From NCBI GenBank assembly GCA_036620675.1, contig JAZHEE010000003.1: a stretch of DNA of 64,000 bases. One strand, 5' to 3'. The notes beneath the pieces were generated by a model that was not told the DNA's origin, searched no databases, and worked only from the letters and a program-made list of their open reading frames with translations. This DNA comes from Jejubacter sp036620675. Lineage in GTDB: Bacteria; Pseudomonadota; Gammaproteobacteria; Enterobacterales; Enterobacteriaceae. The position numbers and the translations under genes were made by a program. Position 1 is the first letter of the stretch, and each line of letters starts with the position of its first letter. Shown one piece after another: positions 43,933 to 53,476 of the stretch.

Positions 43933-45147
43933 ATGGCTAAATCTGTACCCTTCAACGACATCCTGAAACTGGCCCAACGCTATCAGCCGGAAATGACGCG
44001 CTTTCTGCGCGATATGATCGCGATCCCCAGCGAAAGCTGCGATGAAAAACGCGTTATTCACCGCATTAAAGAAGAGATGGAAAAAGTTGGCTTTGATAAA
44101 GTCGAAATTGATCCCATGGGCAACATCCTGGGCTATATCGGTCACGGGCCTCGGCTGCTGGCAATGGATGCGCATATCGATACTGTCGGTGTCGGCAATA
44201 TCAATAACTGGAAATTCGATCCTTACGAGGGCATGGAAGACGACGAAATTATTGGCGGGCGCGGCACGTCAGATCAGGAAGGCGGCATGGCATCAATGGT
44301 TTATGCCGGTAAAATTATCAAAGACTTAGGACTTGAGGACGACTATACGCTACTGGTGACAGGTACCGTCCAGGAAGAGGACTGCGATGGCCTTTGCTGG
44401 CAGTACATCATTGAACAGTCTGGCATTCGTCCGGAATTCGTAGTGAGTACCGAACCCACCGACTGCCGAATCTATCGCGGTCATCGCGGCCGTATGGAAA
44501 TTCGCGTCGAGGTAGACGGTATCAGTTGCCACGGCTCAGCGCCGGAGCGCGGCGATAATGCGATCTTTAAAATGGCGCCCATCCTGACCGAGCTGCAATC
44601 CCTGGCGAATCATCTGGGCAATGATGATTTCCTTGGTAAAGGCACCCTGACCGTTTCGGAAATCTTTTTTACTTCCCCCAGCCGCTGCGCGGTCGCGGAC
44701 AGTTGCGCTATCTCCATCGACCGTCGCCTGACCTGGGGCGAAACCTGGGAAGGGGCGCTGGAAGAGATCCGCGCATTACCCTCCGTGAAGGCGGCTAAAG
44801 CCCGGGTGCTGCTCTATCAGTACGACCGCCCATCCTGGACCGGACTGGTCTACCCCACTGAGTGCTACTTCCCCACCTGGAAAGTGGAAGAAGATCACTT
44901 TACGGTACGTAGCCTGAGCGCGGCTTACCAGGGTCTGTTCGGCAAGGATCCGGTGGTCGATAAATGGACCTTCTCGACCAATGGCGTCTCGATTATGGGC
45001 CGCCACGGTATTCCGGTCATCGGCTTCGGTCCAGGTAAAGAGCCGGAAGCCCACGCCCCCAACGAGAAGACCTGGAAGTCACACCTGGTCACCTGTGCGG
45101 CGATGTACGCGGCAATTCCGTTAACCTGGCTGCAGCAGAAATCCTAA
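43933..45147 (+). CDS. ygeY: YgeY, M20-family metal-dependent hydrolase
   Basis: 404 residues (E. coli 403). M20 peptidase/deacylase layout: metal ligands in LLAMDAHIDTVGVG (about residue 75), GGRGTSDQEGGMASM near 110, TGTVQEEDCDGLCW near 140 and STEPTDCRIYRGHRGR near 175. The dimerisation domain and the final His (GHxxx..PEAHAPNEKTW near 375) are intact. It probably hydrolyses an amide intermediate of purine-ring catabolism, since it is embedded between ygeX and hyuA. Confidence 0.9.
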   Translation: MAKSVPFNDILKLAQRYQPEMTRFLRDMIAIPSESCDEKRVIHRIKEEMEKVGFDKVEIDPMGNILGYIGHGPRLLAMDAHIDTVGVGNINNWKFDPYEGMEDDEIIGGRGTSDQEGGMASMVYAGKIIKDLGLEDDYTLLVTGTVQEEDCDGLCWQYIIEQSGIRPEFVVSTEPTDCRIYRGHRGRMEIRVEVDGISCHGSAPERGDNAIFKMAPILTELQSLANHLGNDDFLGKGTLTVSEIFFTSPSRCAVADSCAISIDRRLTWGETWEGALEEIRALPSVKAAKARVLLYQYDRPSWTGLVYPTECYFPTWKVEEDHFTVRSLSAAYQGLFGKDPVVDKWTFSTNGVSIMGRHGIPVIGFGPGKEPEAHAPNEKTWKSHLVTCAAMYAAIPLTWLQQKS

Positions 45148-45192
45148 AACCCAGGTAGGGGCGCTCTGAGCGGGCGCCCCAGGAGCAGAGTC

Positions 45193-46581
45193 ATGAAAGT
45201 ATTAATTAAAGGCGGTACCCTGGTCGATGCCAACGGACAATACCGCCGCGACCTGCTGATCGAGAATGGAAGAATCGCCCGAACTTCTGCCGATATTCCT
45301 GACAAACAGATCGACCAGGTAATTGACGCCAACGGCCTGCTGGTCATGCCTGGCGGTGTAGACGTGCATACCCATTTCAATATCCAGGTTGGCAGCGTCC
45401 GCAGCTGCGACGATTTCTTTACCGGCACCCGTGCCGCGGCCTGCGGCGGTACCACGACCATAATCGATCACATGGGATTCGGCCCAGCTGGCTGTAACCT
45501 GCACCACCAACTGACTCAGTACCATCAGTATGCCCACGATAAAGCGGCGATCGATTACAGCTTTCACGGCGTTATTCAGCATATTGATGATGCGATCCTT
45601 GACGAGCTGGCTGCCATGGTGCACGACGAAGGCATCAGCAGCTTTAAATTTTACCTGACCTACCAGTATCACTTACCGGACGGCGACGTTCTTCGTCTGC
45701 TACAGCGCCTGAAGCAGGTGGGCGCACTGGCAACGGTACATCCGGAAAACGATGCCGTGGTGAACTTCAACCGCCAACGCTTTATCGCCGAAGGAAAAAC
45801 CTCCCCCATCTGGCATGCCCGTAGCCGCCCGGCAGCCTGCGAAGCCGAAGCCATCGCCCGCACTATCAACCTGGCCAGACTTGCCGGCGATGCGCCGCTC
45901 TATATCGTGCACCTCTCTAACGGGCTGGGGCTTGATTATATTCGCCTTGCCCGGGCCGAAGGTCAGCCTGTATGGGCGGAAACCTGCCCTCAGTACCTGC
46001 TGCTGGATATCAACCGCTATCTGGAGCCTGACGGGCTGAAATACATCCTTAGCCCACCGCTACGCCCAAGACCCGAGTTAGACAAACTGTGGGTGGGCAT
46101 TGCCGACGGAAGTATCGATACCGTCGCTACCGACCACTGTACCTTTCCGCTTTCCCTGCGCCGGGCGTTGGCCGCTGATGATTTCAGCCGCTGTCCGAAC
46201 GGCCTGCCCGGGGTCGAAAACCGGATGGCGCTGTTTTTTTCCGAAGGCGTCGCTACCGGGCGCATCAGCCCTTCGCGCTTTGTGGCGCTGACCAGCACCA
46301 CGCCGGCGCAACTTTTCGGCTTATGGCCGCGTAAAGGCAATCTGATGCCCGGTAGCGATGCCGATCTGGTGCTGTTTGATCCCGACTGTCGCACCACCAT
46401 TCATCACAGCGAACTGCATGATAACGTCGACTACTCCCCCTGGGAGGGATTTGCCTGCCATGGTTGGCCGGTTATGACCCTCTCCCGTGGTGAAGTGGTT
46501 TGCGATCGCGGGCGCTTCACCGGCCGGGCGGGGCACGGACGTTTCCTGCATCGGCAGCCTTTTTCCGTTAATCGGGGGTAA
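45193..46581 (+). CDS. hyuA: Dihydropyrimidinase/hydantoinase-family amidohydrolase
   Basis: 462 residues (E. coli HyuA 461). Amidohydrolase superfamily metal site: VMPGGVDVHTHFN (about residues 50-62), the carboxylated Lys region SSFKFYLTYQYH near 152, AETCPQYLLLD near 258 and VATDHCTF near 312. It hydrolyses cyclic amides, with D-phenylhydantoin as the known laboratory substrate. In this cluster a purine-derived ring is likely. yqeA follows after four bases. Confidence 0.93.
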   Translation: MKVLIKGGTLVDANGQYRRDLLIENGRIARTSADIPDKQIDQVIDANGLLVMPGGVDVHTHFNIQVGSVRSCDDFFTGTRAAACGGTTTIIDHMGFGPAGCNLHHQLTQYHQYAHDKAAIDYSFHGVIQHIDDAILDELAAMVHDEGISSFKFYLTYQYHLPDGDVLRLLQRLKQVGALATVHPENDAVVNFNRQRFIAEGKTSPIWHARSRPAACEAEAIARTINLARLAGDAPLYIVHLSNGLGLDYIRLARAEGQPVWAETCPQYLLLDINRYLEPDGLKYILSPPLRPRPELDKLWVGIADGSIDTVATDHCTFPLSLRRALAADDFSRCPNGLPGVENRMALFFSEGVATGRISPSRFVALTSTTPAQLFGLWPRKGNLMPGSDADLVLFDPDCRTTIHHSELHDNVDYSPWEGFACHGWPVMTLSRGEVVCDRGRFTGRAGHGRFLHRQPFSVNRG

Positions 46582-46585
46582 ATCT

Positions 46586-47518
46586 ATGAAGAAAAGAATC
46601 GTACTGGCGCTGGGAGGCAACGCGCTGGGCAAAGATCTGGCAGAGCAAATGCAGGCGGTGCACAGCACGGCACAGACGCTGGCCGGACTCATTGAAGAGG
46701 GACACGAGCTGGTAATTACCCACGGCAATGGGCCGCAGGTCGGCATGATCCACCAGGCCTTTGAGTCCGCCGCCCACACTCCGGCCCATTCGCCGGTACT
46801 GCCAATGTCGGTCTGTGTGGCGCTCAGCCAGGGATACATTGGTTACGATCTGCAAAACGCGCTGCGTGAAGAACTGCGCAAGCGCGGTATCAATAAGGGC
46901 GTGGCGGCATTGATTACCCAGGTCCGGGTCGACGAGCGCGATCCGGCATTTCACCAGCCCGACAAACCTATCGGCTCCTTTCTGAGCGAAGAAAACGCCA
47001 AACAGCTGGCGCAGCAGGGCGTATGCGTTCGGGAAGAGCCCGGCCGCGGCTGGCGCCGCGTGGTGGCTTCCCCCGAACCCGTTGAGATCATCGAGCTGGA
47101 TGCCATTAAGGCGATGCTGGCCGCCGGCCAGGTGCCAATTGCTATCGGCGGCGGCGGGATCCCAGTGGTCGCGGATGGCGTTCATCTGCGTGGCGCCAGC
47201 GCCGTGATCGATAAAGATCGCGCCAGCGCCCTGCTGGCCCAGGCCATCGACGCGGATATGCTGATCATCCTGACCGCGGTAGAAAAAGTAGCAGTGCACT
47301 TTAATACGCCCCAGCAGCAGTGGCTGGATAGCATGACGCCTAAGGAGGCTCATGCTTACATCAGCGCCGGCGAGTTCGCGCCGGGATCGATGCTGCCGAA
47401 AGTTGAAGCGGCGCTGGCTTTTGCCCAGTCACGTCCGGGACGCCGGGCATTGATTACGCTACTGGCGCGGGCCAGCGACGGTATCGCCGGACGAACCGGC
47501 ACCATCATCAGCCAGTAA
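46586..47518 (+). CDS. yqeA: Carbamate kinase-like protein
   Basis: 310 residues, same as E. coli YqeA. Amino-acid kinase fold: IVLALGGNALG at the N-terminus, ITHGNGPQVGMIHQAFE near 48, PIAIGGGGIPVV near 188 and LLAQAIDADMLIILTAVEKV near 210. It would make ATP from carbamoyl phosphate and ADP, giving the pathway an energy yield. The ATG at 46586 is chosen because the longer frame starts deep inside hyuA. It converges on the yqeB-like gene with an 11-base overlap. Confidence 0.93.
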   Translation: MKKRIVLALGGNALGKDLAEQMQAVHSTAQTLAGLIEEGHELVITHGNGPQVGMIHQAFESAAHTPAHSPVLPMSVCVALSQGYIGYDLQNALREELRKRGINKGVAALITQVRVDERDPAFHQPDKPIGSFLSEENAKQLAQQGVCVREEPGRGWRRVVASPEPVEIIELDAIKAMLAAGQVPIAIGGGGIPVVADGVHLRGASAVIDKDRASALLAQAIDADMLIILTAVEKVAVHFNTPQQQWLDSMTPKEAHAYISAGEFAPGSMLPKVEAALAFAQSRPGRRALITLLARASDGIAGRTGTIISQ

Positions 47519-48353
47519 CGGCAGCCTCCTGCCGACAGGCGGCGGCTTCAGGCTCGCTGCCTGTCGGCGCCGCTTTCTGTGTTACCCAATGACCGCGATA
47601 CAGACTGACAATCTCGCCCAGAATGCTAATGGCAATCTCAGCGGGCGTTTCGGCGTGAATATCCAGGCCAAGGGGCGCATATAAACGCGCCACTTCCTGT
47701 TCCGACATTCCCATCTCTTTATGCAACATATTACGGAAATGATGGGCCTTGCGTCGACTCGCCAGCAGGCCCAGATAGCGAACCGGCCGTTCGATGACCC
47801 CGATCAGCGCTTCCCGATCCTCATGATTGGTAGCGATCACAACATAACTTTGTTCATCCAGCCCCAGTTCAGGAACGATCGTGGCATAATTCTTACCGCT
47901 GACTCGACGACATGCCTCCGGAAGGCTGGGATGGTTCAGATTGGCTTCCCAGGTATCGGCCACAGTCACCTGAAAATCCAGCGCCAGCGCCGCCCTGGCC
48001 ACTTCCCGATTCACATGACCGGCCCCCAGCAGAAAAAGCTCGGGGCGTCGGGGATAAACCGCGATATGTACCGTTACCGCACCGCCGCAGTCGGAACCCA
48101 CCGCATTTTCCCCCTGGCGTGCCAACCGGCCGTGAAACAGACAGGATGCACCTTCCGCTATCGCTACGCCGGCACGTTCAATAGCGAGTCGTTCCAGCAT
48201 GCCGCCGCCGATGGTGCCATGCACCTCGCCGTCTTCTGTCACCGCCATACAGGCGGAATGACGCGGTGTTGAACCACGGCTTTCCACTATCTGCAACAGG
48301 GCAAAGCTTCGATTTTCCGCCTCCAGGCGGGACAGGGTTGAAAAAATAGTCAT
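47508..48353 (-). CDS. yqeB: XdhC/CoxI-type maturation factor (YqeB-like)
   Basis: 281 residues from the ATG at 48353, which has GAGGG eight bases upstream and lies just downstream of a minus-strand sigma-54 promoter. The XdhC/CoxI domain (about 1-100) carries IVESRGSTPRHSACMAVTEDGEVHGTIGGGMLE in pieces, followed by a Rossmann domain ELFLLGAGHVNREVARAAL (about residue 120) and the C-terminal LGLLASRRKAH near 200. Such proteins install the sulfido ligand on molybdenum in xanthine dehydrogenases. E. coli YqeB is about 541 residues; this protein is much shorter and may correspond to only its XdhC-like part. Confidence 0.78.
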   Translation of the reverse strand: MTIFSTLSRLEAENRSFALLQIVESRGSTPRHSACMAVTEDGEVHGTIGGGMLERLAIERAGVAIAEGASCLFHGRLARQGENAVGSDCGGAVTVHIAVYPRRPELFLLGAGHVNREVARAALALDFQVTVADTWEANLNHPSLPEACRRVSGKNYATIVPELGLDEQSYVVIATNHEDREALIGVIERPVRYLGLLASRRKAHHFRNMLHKEMGMSEQEVARLYAPLGLDIHAETPAEIAISILGEIVSLYRGHWVTQKAAPTGSEPEAAACRQEAAVTG

Positions 48354-48394
48354 CGTACGAGCCCTCATCATTCCGGAATAGATTCCAGAGAGAA

Positions 48395-48409
48395 GCAACT
48401 CTTGTGCCG
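48395..48409 (-). promoter_or_regulatory. Sigma-54 promoter of the yqeB-like gene
   Basis: On the minus strand: CGGCAC-N5-TTGC, GG to GC 12 bases. It would start transcription about 30 bases before the ATG at 48353, which supports that start codon. Confidence 0.7.
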
Positions 48410-48452
48410 TCCCTGAATTCCCACCCTGAGACGGATTATCCGCTTCGTATCT

Positions 48453-48499
48453 TCTCATTTTGATACGGACTATCAGCCAGAATGTCTCACCCTGCGAGA
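48453..48499. promoter_or_regulatory. Shared activator sites between yqeB and ygfK
   Basis: TCTCA-TTT-TGATA at 48453-48465 and a looser TCTC-ACCCTGC-GAGA at 48485-48499. They lie 45-90 bases upstream of the yqeB -24 element and about 100-140 upstream of the ygfK one. One pair of sites may therefore drive both divergent promoters. Confidence 0.6.
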
Positions 48500-48594
48500 A
48501 CGGCTGTCAGCTCCCCTGCCTGATGTCTGATTTTCGCATTCAGAGTGCGAAACCAGTCACGATACCAGCGTGAAATCCGTCGCAGACGCACCAC

Positions 48595-48611
48595 TGGCTC
48601 AGATGTTGCTT
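48595..48611 (+). promoter_or_regulatory. Sigma-54 promoter of ygfK
   Basis: TGGCTC-N5-TTGCTTT with correct spacing, 73 bases before the ATG at 48684. It lies inside the longer open frame beginning at 48570, which excludes that start. Confidence 0.78.
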
Positions 48612-48683
48612 TCCGGTAGCAGCGATCCTCCGGCACCGGCCCCACGCCGGGCACACAAGAACAACAGAGCAAGGAGCAATGTA

Positions 48684-51600
48684 ATGGCTGACATCATGCG
48701 TCCCATTCCTTTTAGTGAGCTTTTAACGCGCATCTGCGCCGAATATGAAGAGACGGGAGCCATCTTCGGTATTCCCGAAACCGAGTTTTATACCCGCGAT
48801 CCCTCGCGCCAGATTTCGCTGTTTGGCGAAACTTGCGACACCCCCCTTGGCCCGGCGGCCGGCCCTCACACCCAACTGGCTCCCAATATCATCGTCGCCT
48901 GGCTAACTGGCGGCAGTTTTATCGAGTTGAAAACGGTACAGATTCTTGACCGTCTGGAGCTGGAAAAACCCTGTATCGACGCCAGCGATGAAGCCTTTAA
49001 TACCGAGTGGTCCACCGAATACACGCTGGAAAAGGCCTGGGACGAATATATGAAGGCCTGGATGGCGCTCTGGCTGCTGGAAACGCTACTCTCCCCGCGA
49101 GGCCCGCAACAGGGACGTTCGTTCATCTTCAATATGAGCGTCGGCTACGACCTTAAAGGCATTACCCAACCGCCGATGCAAAAATTTATCGACGAGATGA
49201 TGAATGCCGGGAAAAACAGCAAATTTACCCAATACCGCCAGGAGCTGGCGCAGTTTATCGCCCAGGGCGGCTGGAAACTTCTGGCCAAAGGCGACGCCCG
49301 CTCTCTGAGCGAACTACCGGAACGCATCTCGCCGCGTATGGTGCGCAGCGTAACGCTTTCCACCATGCACGGCTGCCCACCGGACGAAATTGAGTCCATT
49401 TGCCGCTATATGCTGACAGAAAAGGGGCTACACACCTACGTGAAGCTCAACCCAACACTGCTGGGTTATGCCCGGGTCAGAGAGATTCTGGACGGCAACG
49501 GCTTTGACTATGTCTCCCTTAGCGAGGAGTCTTTCAGCCACGATTTACAGCCGGAACAGGCTCTGGAAATGCTGACGCGCCTGATGGCACTGGGCGCCGA
49601 AAAGAAACTCTCTTTCGGCGTAAAGCTGACCAACACTCTGGGTGCCCGCAACCATAAAGGGGTGCTGCCCGGCGACGAGATGTATATGTCCGGACGAGCC
49701 CTGTTCCCGCTTTCCATAAATGTAGCGGCCATGCTGTCGCGACATTTCGGAGGCCGCCTGCCCATCTCTTATTCCGGCGGAGCCAGCCAGTTTAACATCG
49801 TCGATATCTTTAATTCCGGAATTCAGCCCATCACCATGGCGACAGATCTGCTAAAACCAGGCGGATACCTGCGAATGGCCGAATGCGCCCGCTTACTGTC
49901 GCAGCTACCAGACTGGCAGCATAACGGCATTGATGTCGCCGCGCTGGAGCGGCTGGCAGATAAAGCGCTGAGCGCTGACTGGGCTCAGAAAGACTGGAAA
50001 GGCAAAGAGGAGATCGATACCGGAGAGGCGCTGCCGCTGGTGGACTGCTATGTCGCCCCCTGCGTTACCGCCTGCGCCATTAAGCAGGATATCCCGGAAT
50101 ATCTGCGGCTGGCAGGCCAGGGACGCTACGCTGACGCCCTGTCGCTGATATACGAACGCAACGCCCTGCCATCTATTACCGGGCATATTTGCGATCATCA
50201 GTGCCAGTTCAACTGTACCCGTATGGACTACGAGAATGCCCTGAATATTCGGGCGATTAAAAAGATCGCCCGGGAAAAAGGCTGGGAGGAGTATCGTCTT
50301 CGTTGGCATAAGCCCGCAGCTTCCGGCAACCGGCACCCGGTAGCGGTGATCGGCGCCGGCCCCGCCGGGCTGGCAGCCGGTTATTTTCTGTCCCGGGCCG
50401 GACATCCGGTAACCCTGTTCGAGCGCGAGGCCAACGCTGGCGGCATAGTCAGAAACATCGTGCCGCGTTTTCGCATTCCGGCTGAACTGGTGCAGCAAGA
50501 TATCGACTTTATTGCCGATCACGGAGTGAAATTCGTTTATGGTTGCGATCCGAAGCTAACCATCGACGCACTGCGCCAGCAGGGATTCCACTATATTTGC
50601 ATCGGCACCGGCGCAAGCAAGAATAACGTACTGCAGATAGCCGGGGATAACCCTAACGTCTGGCGCGCCTTTGAATTCCTGCGCGCCTTTAACAGCGATG
50701 CTCCACCGCCCTTGCGCGGCGAAATCGCCATTGTCGGCGCCGGCAATACCGCCATGGACTGCGCGCGCGCCGCGTTGCGATTGCCGGAAGTCACCGGCGC
50801 CACCATCGTTTACCGCCGGGATCGAGAAGCCATGCCCGCCTGGCCGGAGGAGATCGCCGAAGCTGAACAAGATGGCGTGCATTTCGTCACGCTGGTGAAT
50901 CCGGAACAGTATGACGCCGATGGCCAGCTGCACCTGCGGGTCATGCGGTTAGGCGAACCTGACGCCGGCGGACGTCGCCGTCCGCTGCCCACCGACGAGC
51001 GACGTACCCTGCACTTCGACGCGCTTATTACCGCAACCGGAGAATCCCCGGACTGGCAGGCGCTGCGCGCAATGGGTCTGGAGAGCGACAACGGCGATAT
51101 TGTGGCAGTCAATCCCCAAACCCTGGAAACCGCGATACCGAACGTCTTTCTGATTGGCGATGTACAGAGCGGCCCGGCATCCATCGTGGCCGCCATCGGC
51201 GGCGCGCGTAAGGCCAGCGACGCCATACTCAAGCGTGAAAATATCACCGTGACCCACACCCGTCGCGACGCCATGAATACCGATCCACTGGAAATCTACG
51301 CCCGCAAAGGCACTATCGCCGTACGTCAGATAGCACCCGACGCACCCGACGCTTTCGCCCGGCAGGAGGCGGCGCGCTGCCTTTCCTGTAACTACGTGTG
51401 TAGTAAATGCGTGGATGTTTGTCCCAACCGCGCCAATGTCGCTATTCCGGTGCCGGGGTTCCACAGCCGCCAGCAGATCCTCCACCTGGACGCCCTGTGC
51501 AACGAATGCGGCAACTGTGCCCAGTTCTGTCCATGGCAGGGCAAACCCTATAAAGACAAAGTTACGGTCTTTAGCCTGGCAGAAGACTTCGAGCGCAGCG

Positions 51601-51785
51601 ACAACCCTGGCTTCCTGCTGGACGGAAACCGAATCCACATTCGTCAGGACGGGCGTACCTGGCAGTTGGAGCTTGATGAAAACGGCAAACCTGTCTCCCT
51701 GCCAGACGCGCTGACGCAAATGAACCGGCTTATCAACTACACCCGGCAGCATCACGGCTATCTGCTGGGCGTCGTGGAGGAATAA
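48684..51785 (+). CDS. ygfK: YgfK, iron-sulfur flavin oxidoreductase
   Basis: 1033 residues (E. coli 1032), from the ATG with AAGGAG eight bases upstream (MADIMRPIPFSELL). The N-terminal 400 residues resemble a dihydroorotate dehydrogenase-like barrel (GPAAGPHTQLAPNI, SYSGGASQFNIVDI). A glutamate synthase-like region follows, with CYVAPCVTACAIKQDIPEY near 455, the FAD site VAVIGAGPAGLAAGYFL near 550 and the NAD(P)H site IAIVGAGNTAMDCARAAL near 680. Two 4Fe-4S sets close the protein (CNYVCSKCVDVCPNRA, CNECGNCAQFCPW, about 905-960). YgfK is a core gene of anaerobic urate degradation and probably reduces the purine-derived ring. ssnA follows after five bases. Confidence 0.93.
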   Translation: MADIMRPIPFSELLTRICAEYEETGAIFGIPETEFYTRDPSRQISLFGETCDTPLGPAAGPHTQLAPNIIVAWLTGGSFIELKTVQILDRLELEKPCIDASDEAFNTEWSTEYTLEKAWDEYMKAWMALWLLETLLSPRGPQQGRSFIFNMSVGYDLKGITQPPMQKFIDEMMNAGKNSKFTQYRQELAQFIAQGGWKLLAKGDARSLSELPERISPRMVRSVTLSTMHGCPPDEIESICRYMLTEKGLHTYVKLNPTLLGYARVREILDGNGFDYVSLSEESFSHDLQPEQALEMLTRLMALGAEKKLSFGVKLTNTLGARNHKGVLPGDEMYMSGRALFPLSINVAAMLSRHFGGRLPISYSGGASQFNIVDIFNSGIQPITMATDLLKPGGYLRMAECARLLSQLPDWQHNGIDVAALERLADKALSADWAQKDWKGKEEIDTGEALPLVDCYVAPCVTACAIKQDIPEYLRLAGQGRYADALSLIYERNALPSITGHICDHQCQFNCTRMDYENALNIRAIKKIAREKGWEEYRLRWHKPAASGNRHPVAVIGAGPAGLAAGYFLSRAGHPVTLFEREANAGGIVRNIVPRFRIPAELVQQDIDFIADHGVKFVYGCDPKLTIDALRQQGFHYICIGTGASKNNVLQIAGDNPNVWRAFEFLRAFNSDAPPPLRGEIAIVGAGNTAMDCARAALRLPEVTGATIVYRRDREAMPAWPEEIAEAEQDGVHFVTLVNPEQYDADGQLHLRVMRLGEPDAGGRRRPLPTDERRTLHFDALITATGESPDWQALRAMGLESDNGDIVAVNPQTLETAIPNVFLIGDVQSGPASIVAAIGGARKASDAILKRENITVTHTRRDAMNTDPLEIYARKGTIAVRQIAPDAPDAFARQEAARCLSCNYVCSKCVDVCPNRANVAIPVPGFHSRQQILHLDALCNECGNCAQFCPWQGKPYKDKVTVFSLAEDFERSDNPGFLLDGNRIHIRQDGRTWQLELDENGKPVSLPDALTQMNRLINYTRQHHGYLLGVVEE

Positions 51786-51790
51786 TCCCT

Positions 51791-53116
51791 ATGCTATTGC
51801 TAAAAAACTGTACCGCCGTCGAGCTTTCACCGGCCCTGGTCACATCCGGTATCGACATTTTAATTAAAGGCTCGCGTATTGCCGATATCGGGCCAGATCT
51901 GGCGGCCCGCTACCCCGACGCGCTGGTGAAAGAGATGTCCGGCAAGCTGGTAATGCCGGGGCTGGTGTGCGCCCATAACCATTTCTATTCAGGTCTGTCA
52001 CGCGGCATTCTCGCCCCCATCGGCCCCTGCCCCGATTTTATCTCCACCCTGAAAAACCTGTGGTGGCGGCTGGATCGCGCGCTGGACGAAGAGTCTCTCT
52101 ACTACAGCGGCGTAATCTGCGCGCTGGAAGCGGTGCGCAGCGGTTGTACCGCCGTTATCGACCATCACGCTTCACCGCAGTTTATCCACGGCTCTCTGTC
52201 ACTACTACGTGAAGCTTTTATCACCGTCGGCCTGCGCGGCATGACCTGTTTTGAAACCACCGATCGTAACGGCGGTCTGAAAGAGCTGGAAGCGGGAGTG
52301 GAAGAGAACATCCGCTTCGCCCAGCAAATCGACAGTGATAAAGAAAAAGCGCCCGACGACTACCTGGTGGAAGCGCATATCGGCGCTCATGCCCCTTTCA
52401 CGGTACCGGATGCCGGGCTAAAGCTGCTACATGAAGCCTGCGAAGCGACTGGTCGAGGCCTGCATATTCACGTTGCGGAAGATCGCTATGATGTGTCCTG
52501 GTGTCATGACAAGTACAGTATGGAACCGCTGGCTCGCCTGGATAGATTCGGATTGCTGGGTGAAAAAAGCCTGATCGCCCACGGTCTGTGGCTGTCGTCT
52601 GACGACGTACTGCTGTTGAATGAACGTCATGCGTTCCTGGCTCATAACCCCCGCTCTAACATGAATAACGGCGTCGGCTACAACCCACATCTGCCAATGC
52701 TCAGAAACGTCGCACTGGGTACCGATGGTATCGGCGCCGATATGTTTGAAGAGCTGAAGTTCGCTTACTTTAAGCACCGTGACGCAGGCGGGCCACTGTG
52801 GCCGACCGATTTCCTGAATATGCTGCACGGCGGTAATCAACTGCTGGAACGCAACTTCAACCAGCCCTTTGGAAGGCTGGCGAAAGGCTATACCGCCGAT
52901 CTGACCATCTGTGATTATCCGGCCCCCACACCGCTGTGCCCGGAAAACCTGGCGGGCCATTTCGCCTTTGGCCTGGGTAGCGCATCGGTACACAGCGTAA
53001 TGGTGGCGGGCAAGATGATTTACGAAGATCGCCAGTTCCCCTTTGACGCAGCCCGTTTTTATGAAAAAGCGCGTCCGGTGGCGGAAAAAATGTGGCAACG
53101 CATGGCGGAGCTCTGA
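51791..53116 (+). CDS. ssnA: SsnA, putative amidohydrolase/deaminase
   Basis: 441 residues (E. coli 442). Metal-dependent amidohydrolase of the TrzA/AtzA deaminase group: VCAHNHFYSGLSRG (HxH, about residue 57), HIHVAEDRYD near 225, LIAHGLWLSSDD near 258 and LGTDGIGADMFEELK near 305. It probably deaminates or opens a purine intermediate, in one operon with ygfK. The GTDG and HVAED metal ligands are intact. Confidence 0.92.
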   Translation: MLLLKNCTAVELSPALVTSGIDILIKGSRIADIGPDLAARYPDALVKEMSGKLVMPGLVCAHNHFYSGLSRGILAPIGPCPDFISTLKNLWWRLDRALDEESLYYSGVICALEAVRSGCTAVIDHHASPQFIHGSLSLLREAFITVGLRGMTCFETTDRNGGLKELEAGVEENIRFAQQIDSDKEKAPDDYLVEAHIGAHAPFTVPDAGLKLLHEACEATGRGLHIHVAEDRYDVSWCHDKYSMEPLARLDRFGLLGEKSLIAHGLWLSSDDVLLLNERHAFLAHNPRSNMNNGVGYNPHLPMLRNVALGTDGIGADMFEELKFAYFKHRDAGGPLWPTDFLNMLHGGNQLLERNFNQPFGRLAKGYTADLTICDYPAPTPLCPENLAGHFAFGLGSASVHSVMVAGKMIYEDRQFPFDAARFYEKARPVAEKMWQRMAEL

Positions 53117-53476
53117 TCTCCGCCAGGTTCTCCAGGCGGCGGGGCGGAGTCCCGTCGCCATCTTTTATTCCAGTATGACTCCTCATCAATACGGTTTCAT
53201 CATTCTCATTGTGATAACCATCAGTGAGAAATCGTCTATCGCACCAGGCACATTCCTCCTCCTGTTTTCGCCAGCTTATGGCTATTTACGTGACGATTTT
53301 CACAGTTCGGTCATCAAACACCGTCACAGGCGCAATCTGGCACCGCTTACGCATTCTGTTTCCTGCGTTTTCCGTATTTACGCGTTCCGGATAACGACGC
53401 ACCTAAGGGAGGCTGTACGCCTTCGAATCGTAGCCCGCATAACCGTTATCCGGGCCGTACAGGAGAAAAATATTCA
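53117..53476 (+). promoter_or_regulatory. Control region of uacT with sigma-54 promoter
   Basis: 360 bases without a gene. Activator site TCTCA-TTG-TGATA lies at 53204-53216, with a half site TGAGA at 53225-53229. A strong -24/-12 element TGGCAC-N5-ACGCAT, GG to GC 12 bases, lies at 53338-53354. The activator sites are about 110-135 bases upstream of the promoter, as for xdhAB and ygfK. Confidence 0.75.
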
